NCBI GenBank assembly: GCA_017550165.1
Contig: JAFZQH010000027.1
Coordinates: forward strand, 62,001 to 126,000
Length of the DNA stretch: 64,000 bases
Direction of reading: 5' to 3'
Origin: Lachnospiraceae bacterium
Lineage (GTDB): Bacteria; Bacillota; Clostridia; Lachnospirales; Lachnospiraceae
How positions within the stretch are numbered: position 1 is the first letter of the stretch; each line of letters starts with the position of its first letter. Under the pieces are notes generated by a model. The model did no database searches, was not told where the DNA came from, and saw only the letters and a list, made by a program, of their open reading frames with translations. A program made the position numbers and the translations under genes. Below, in pieces: positions 61,328-64,000 of the stretch.

Positions 61328-62263
61328 TTACAAGGTTTCTATATTTGTTTCCTTCACCACATATAAGGGTCTCTTCTTGACCTCCAGATAGGTCCTGGCC
61401 AGATACTGTCCCAGGATGCCGATACAGAAAAGCTGTATGCCTCCGATAAACACGATGATACATGCGGTGGATGCCCAGCCTGCCACCGGATCCCCGAAGG
61501 CCAGTCTTCTTACTATCAGGAAAATGATGGCTACCAATGAAATAAGGCACATAACAAATCCAAAGACGGAAGAGATCTGCAGGGGAGCTGCGGAGAAATC
61601 CACGATCCCCTCCAGGGAGTATTTAAACAGCTTCCAGAAGCTCCATTTACTCTCGCCTGCAATCCGGTTCACATTCTCGTAGGGAACCCATTTGGTATTG
61701 AAGCCGATCCAGCCGAAGATCCCCTTTGAAAAACGGTTCACCTCACTCATCTTCACGATGGCGTCCACCATGGCTCTCTTCATAAGCCGGTAATCCCTGG
61801 CGCCGTCAACGATGTCAATATCGGAGATGCGGTTGATAAGCTTGTAAAAACATCTGGCAAAAAAAGAGCGAAGAGGCGGCTCCCCTTTACGGGAAACACG
61901 TCGGGTAGCAACGGAATCGTACCCCTCCTCCGTAACAGCCCTGTACATCTCCGGTAGCATGGAAGGCGGATCCTGAAGGTCGGCATCCATAACAGCCACG
62001 AAATCTCCGGTGGAATTCACAAATCCGGCGTACATGGCAGCTTCCTTCCCGAAATTCCTTGAGAATGAAACATATCTGATCCTCGCATCCTTCCGGGCGA
62101 AGCCCTTGATGATCTCAATTGAACCATCCTTGGAACCGTCATCGATAAAAAGGATCTCGAACTCCTGCTCCTTCATCTCCCCCGTAACCCTGTTCAATTC
62201 CTCATAAAACGCCTGAAGCGACTCCTGCTCGTTATACACAGGCACAATTATCGTAATCTTCAT
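61328..62263 (-). CDS. GtrB-like bactoprenol glycosyltransferase
   Basis: 311 residues: GT2 domain (TIIVPVYNEQESLQAF start, VAVMDADLQDPP catalytic site about 94) and two C-terminal membrane helices (about 230-290). Moves a sugar from a nucleotide to undecaprenyl phosphate on the inner face, for later flipping. A 51-base stretch of its 5' end is duplicated at 63286-63336. Only 38 bases from the higA stop on the same strand. Confidence 0.92.
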   Translation of the reverse strand: MKITIIVPVYNEQESLQAFYEELNRVTGEMKEQEFEILFIDDGSKDGSIEIIKGFARKDARIRYVSFSRNFGKEAAMYAGFVNSTGDFVAVMDADLQDPPSMLPEMYRAVTEEGYDSVATRRVSRKGEPPLRSFFARCFYKLINRISDIDIVDGARDYRLMKRAMVDAIVKMSEVNRFSKGIFGWIGFNTKWVPYENVNRIAGESKWSFWKLFKYSLEGIVDFSAAPLQISSVFGFVMCLISLVAIIFLIVRRLAFGDPVAGWASTACIIVFIGGIQLFCIGILGQYLARTYLEVKKRPLYVVKETNIETL

Positions 62264-62301
62264 TGTTTCTTATCCCTTACCGTTCAATAAAACATAATAC
62301 T

Positions 62302-62604
62302 TCATGACACTGCCGCATTATACGGTGTGATCGATTCAATCTCAGATTCCATAGACATCTTCAATTCTCTCATATCAATATCATTTTGAATATTAAGAAA
62401 ATAACGTTCTGATACACCAAAATACCTTGACAATCTCAAGGATGTATCAACACTGATCCTACGTCTATCGTGCATAATATCCTGAATCCTTGATACAGGA
62501 ACATGTATCTCCTTCGCAAGTTTGTATGCTGATATACCCATCGGCTCCATAAACTCCTCGACCAGTATCTCACCTATTGTAGGCAACTTGATAAATTTAT
62601 CCAT
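62302..62604 (-). CDS. higA: HigA-type antitoxin
   Basis: 100-residue XRE helix-turn-helix antitoxin (GEILVEEFMEPMGISAYKLA, then SVDTSLRLSRYFGVSERYFL), pairing with the upstream toxin gene. ATG 62604 is set by GGAGGG; a longer frame from a TTG overlapping the higB stop is possible. In this family it neutralises HigB and represses the operon. Toxin-first gene order is characteristic. Confidence 0.9.
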   Translation of the reverse strand: MDKFIKLPTIGEILVEEFMEPMGISAYKLAKEIHVPVSRIQDIMHDRRRISVDTSLRLSRYFGVSERYFLNIQNDIDMRELKMSMESEIESITPYNAAVS

Positions 62605-62636
62605 AGTACCATCACCCTCCATAACAAGTTTGTCAT

Positions 62637-62918
62637 TCAATGGTAATCCGTAATCTCCACATCAATAAAATCACTTCCATCAAATGAAAAGCAGATCCGA
62701 AACTGATCATTGATCCTAATGCTATACTGTCCTTCTCTGTCTCCGGATAGCTTCTCTAATCTGTTTCCCGGTGGAACCCTGAGATCCTCAACCGATTCAG
62801 CATTATTAATAAGAATCAGCTTTCTCAAAGCAATCTGCTGTATCTCATGCGGAAGTTTCTTTGAAAAAACAGCATTATACACTTTTTCAGTCTCTTTATC
62901 TGCAAAACTACTTATCAT
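62637..62918 (-). CDS. higB: HigB-type ribosome-dependent mRNA endonuclease toxin
   Basis: 93-residue RelE-fold toxin: starts MISSFADKETEKVY, then LPHEIQQIALRKLILIN and RLEKLSGDREGQYSIRINDQF, with conserved Arg/His near the end (DVEITDYH). It cleaves ribosome-bound mRNA in studied members. The ATG at 62918 lies only six bases after a -10 box, so the mRNA may be leaderless. The frame continues upstream to 63068, but that part crosses the promoter. Confidence 0.88.
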   Translation of the reverse strand: MISSFADKETEKVYNAVFSKKLPHEIQQIALRKLILINNAESVEDLRVPPGNRLEKLSGDREGQYSIRINDQFRICFSFDGSDFIDVEITDYH

Positions 62919-62924
62919 ATTGTC

Positions 62925-62953
62925 AGTATACCCCTCTTGCGTGTACATGTCAA
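62925..62953 (-). promoter_or_regulatory. Near-consensus promoter of higBA
   Basis: Minus strand -35 TTGACA (62948-62953), 17-base spacer, -10 TATACT (62925-62930). Predicted start falls at or next to the higB ATG. Confidence 0.8.
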
Positions 62954-63067
62954 CAGTATGCAAAGGACTTACTAATCTTGTAAGTCCAGTCAACAATTCC
63001 CATCTCGCCCGTTCAAAAAAACTCACGAGCAGCCTTCGCGCCCAGCCCGTGAGCCTCTTGTCATTCA

Positions 63068-63139
63068 TTATACAAGTATCACACCATTCTGTTTAAACTG
63101 TAGTATTAATGCATCATGTGTCATAAAATGCATATTCAT
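63068..63139 (-). pseudogene. Remnant of a PIN-domain toxin
   Basis: Frame of 23 codons overlapping the upstream stop as TAATG. The peptide (MHFMTHDALILQFKQNGV) resembles only the last segment of a PIN (VapC-type) toxin, the T-x-D motif and final strand; the catalytic N-terminal aspartates are missing. Probably left after deletion of most of the gene. Confidence 0.5.
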
Positions 63140-63342
63140 TATAAGAATCCTCCTGAAAGCATAGAATAAGCCTCTTCATTATTGGCATCAAAATCCTCCG
63201 GTGCTTTAAACTTCCCCTTACCAACACCGATGCGATTAGAAACCGGAACCTTTCTGGCAGGTCTGATTTCAGCAACAGGCTCACACGCCTGAAGCGATTC
63301 CTGCTCGTTATACACAGGCACAATTATCGTAATCTTGTCCAT
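63139..63342 (-). pseudogene. Chimeric frame: glycosyltransferase start joined to antitoxin end
   Basis: 67 codons. Residues 1-19 (KITIIVPVYNEQESLQA) equal the start of the GtrB-like gene at 61328-62263. The rest (RIGVGKGKFKAPEDFD, then NEEAYSML) has the form of a Phd/RelB-like antitoxin C-terminus. The join falls at 63286, the edge of a 51-base duplication with one mismatch. It may be transcribed, but is unlikely to be either functional enzyme or repressor. Confidence 0.7.
63286..63336. repeat. 51-base duplication of a glycosyltransferase start
   Basis: Same as 62210-62260 except for one base; same orientation, about 1.08 kb apart. It forms the N-terminus of the chimeric frame. Confidence 0.85.
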
Positions 63343-63347
63343 TCTAC

Positions 63348-63710
63348 TTACAGTTCCTCTCTCTTCTCCATCTCTGTAATGGCTTCCATGTATCCCAAAA
63401 GTCGGGCGCGCTGGGACTCGTTCATTTTATGATACCCGCTTATGAGGATTCCCATCTCCGAACTTCTGTCGATCACATACCAGTCCGGCTTATTGCCCCT
63501 GGTACCTGTATTGTCAATCCCCGAAAGAATCCATTCAGGCGTCACATCCAACACCTTGCAAATGATCATGATCTTCTCGGATGTGGGATTCGTCCCCTTA
63601 CTCTTCCACTCGCTTATGGTACTCTGGGAGATTCCCGTCTCCTGAGAAAAAACCTTCTGCGACATATCCAACTGTCTAAGCCTCTCAAAAATCCTGTCAC
63701 TGATCGTCAT
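63348..63710 (-). CDS. XRE-family transcriptional regulator
   Basis: 120 residues. N-terminal Cro/C1-type helix-turn-helix (about 3-60, SQKVFSQETGISQSTISEWK) and a helical C-terminal part with no enzyme motif. Start ATG 63710 has AGGGG upstream; a TTG two codons earlier is possible. Likely a regulator of the adjoining toxin-antitoxin or phage-like genes. Starts 14 bases after the HicB stop. Confidence 0.86.
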   Translation of the reverse strand: MTISDRIFERLRQLDMSQKVFSQETGISQSTISEWKSKGTNPTSEKIMIICKVLDVTPEWILSGIDNTGTRGNKPDWYVIDRSSEMGILISGYHKMNESQRARLLGYMEAITEMEKREEL

Positions 63711-63724
63711 ACTCAAGCCCCTAT

Positions 63725-64000
63725 CTACATTGTCGCAGAAATCAACGCATTCTGGCTAACTACAGCGTTATTAATATATTGATTCAAACTTATTCCCTCT
63801 TTTTTAGCACATATAGCAGCCTGCCTATGTACAAATGGAGCTAATCTTAAAGTCATTTTACCACTAAACTCTTCCATTGGCTCAACGGGAATTTCCGGAA
63901 TACTCATTCCAATCTCGGCGGCTGTTTCAAGCCAGGCTTCTTCGTTCTCTTGAAGCTCCGCTATCGCATCGGCAGGATTATCTCCCTGTCCGACACAACC
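63725..64000 (-). CDS. hicB: HicB-type antitoxin, 5' end beyond the window
   Basis: The last 91 residues are visible; the frame is open at base 64000. The N-terminal visible part (GCVGQGDNPADAIAELQENE) is the HicB fold, followed by a ribbon-helix-helix DNA-binding end (MTLRLAPFVHRQAAICAKKE, SLNQYINNAV). HicB blocks HicA mRNase and represses its operon; hicA would lie to the right of the window if this is a pair. Confidence 0.88.
   Translation of the reverse strand, partial: GCVGQGDNPADAIAELQENEEAWLETAAEIGMSIPEIPVEPMEEFSGKMTLRLAPFVHRQAAICAKKEGISLNQYINNAVVSQNALISATM

Noticed and set aside
62919..63068. Extension of higB by 50 codons
   Set aside because: It runs across a near-consensus promoter and has no family resemblance; HigB proteins are about 90-95 residues.
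1..64000. CRISPR array
   Set aside because: The repeated palindromes are irregularly spaced, inverted and lie at gene ends; there are no uniform spacers and no cas genes.

Overview
The window looks like a chromosomal segment of an anaerobic Clostridia species, most likely Lachnospiraceae. This is inferred from gene content, not from a marker-gene comparison. The signs are a bifurcating-type [FeFe]-hydrogenase operon with a sensory-hydrogenase-like cluster, the anaerobic (cbi) cobalamin route with CbiK, the ispH-rpsA-cmk order, strong GGAGG ribosome sites, and many small membrane or lipoprotein genes. Most genes are on the minus strand.

Layout. 1-3139 (-): electron-transfer subunits of an Hnd/Hyd NAD(P)-linked [FeFe] hydrogenase; hndC runs off the left edge. 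3140-3429: divergent control region with two sigma-A-like promoters and a near-consensus Rex operator. 3430-6693 (+): a redox-signalling cluster (DRTGG, RsbW-like ATPase, hydrogenase-like Fe-S protein, DRTGG, PHP). 6879-9248: proB-DUF896-proA. 9354-19891: housekeeping genes (RNase H-like exonuclease, cheR, rpsA, ispH, cmk, an FAD protein, an RpiR regulator, tRNA-Pro, dut), a secreted LRR/Ig-like protein and a G3E GTPase-DUF1980 fusion. 20159-36641: a large cobalamin operon. It starts from a promoter and a cobalamin riboswitch, then runs through a lipid-anchored CbiK, a surface lipoprotein, a cobalamin-type ABC importer, and cbiD-F-G-H-J-ET-A-C-P to a His-rich CobW GTPase. cbiL, cbiB and the lower-ligand genes are not in the window. 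37120-37333: a very short membrane-peptide gene with its own promoter and terminator. 37463-41753: an Hpt protein, scpAB, a phosphoesterase and cardiolipin synthase. 41813-52223: a surface-glycan cluster of glycosyltransferases, DUF2142, a methyltransferase, DUF2304 and a flippase. 52290-62263: rpsU, alaS, a small membrane protein, a GGDEF/EAL protein, a GH25 lysozyme and a GtrB-like glycosyltransferase. 62302-64000: a toxin-antitoxin patch with HigBA, a degraded antitoxin/PIN pair fused to a glycosyltransferase start, an XRE regulator and HicB (cut by the right edge).

The most unusual layer is non-coding. A family of short palindromes sharing the core GGGGACGG occurs at ten loci (about 15 individual units) between about 20.0-23.6 kb and 40.1-55.5 kb. 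Nearly all sit within a few bases of gene ends, and several form head-to-head pairs. One copy supplies the last codons and stop of the DUF2304 gene. One variant lies in frame inside a glycosyltransferase, where a conserved motif would be expected. A second 64-bp double-hairpin repeat and two 140-170-bp imperfect inverted repeats are also present. No transposase for any of these is in the window.
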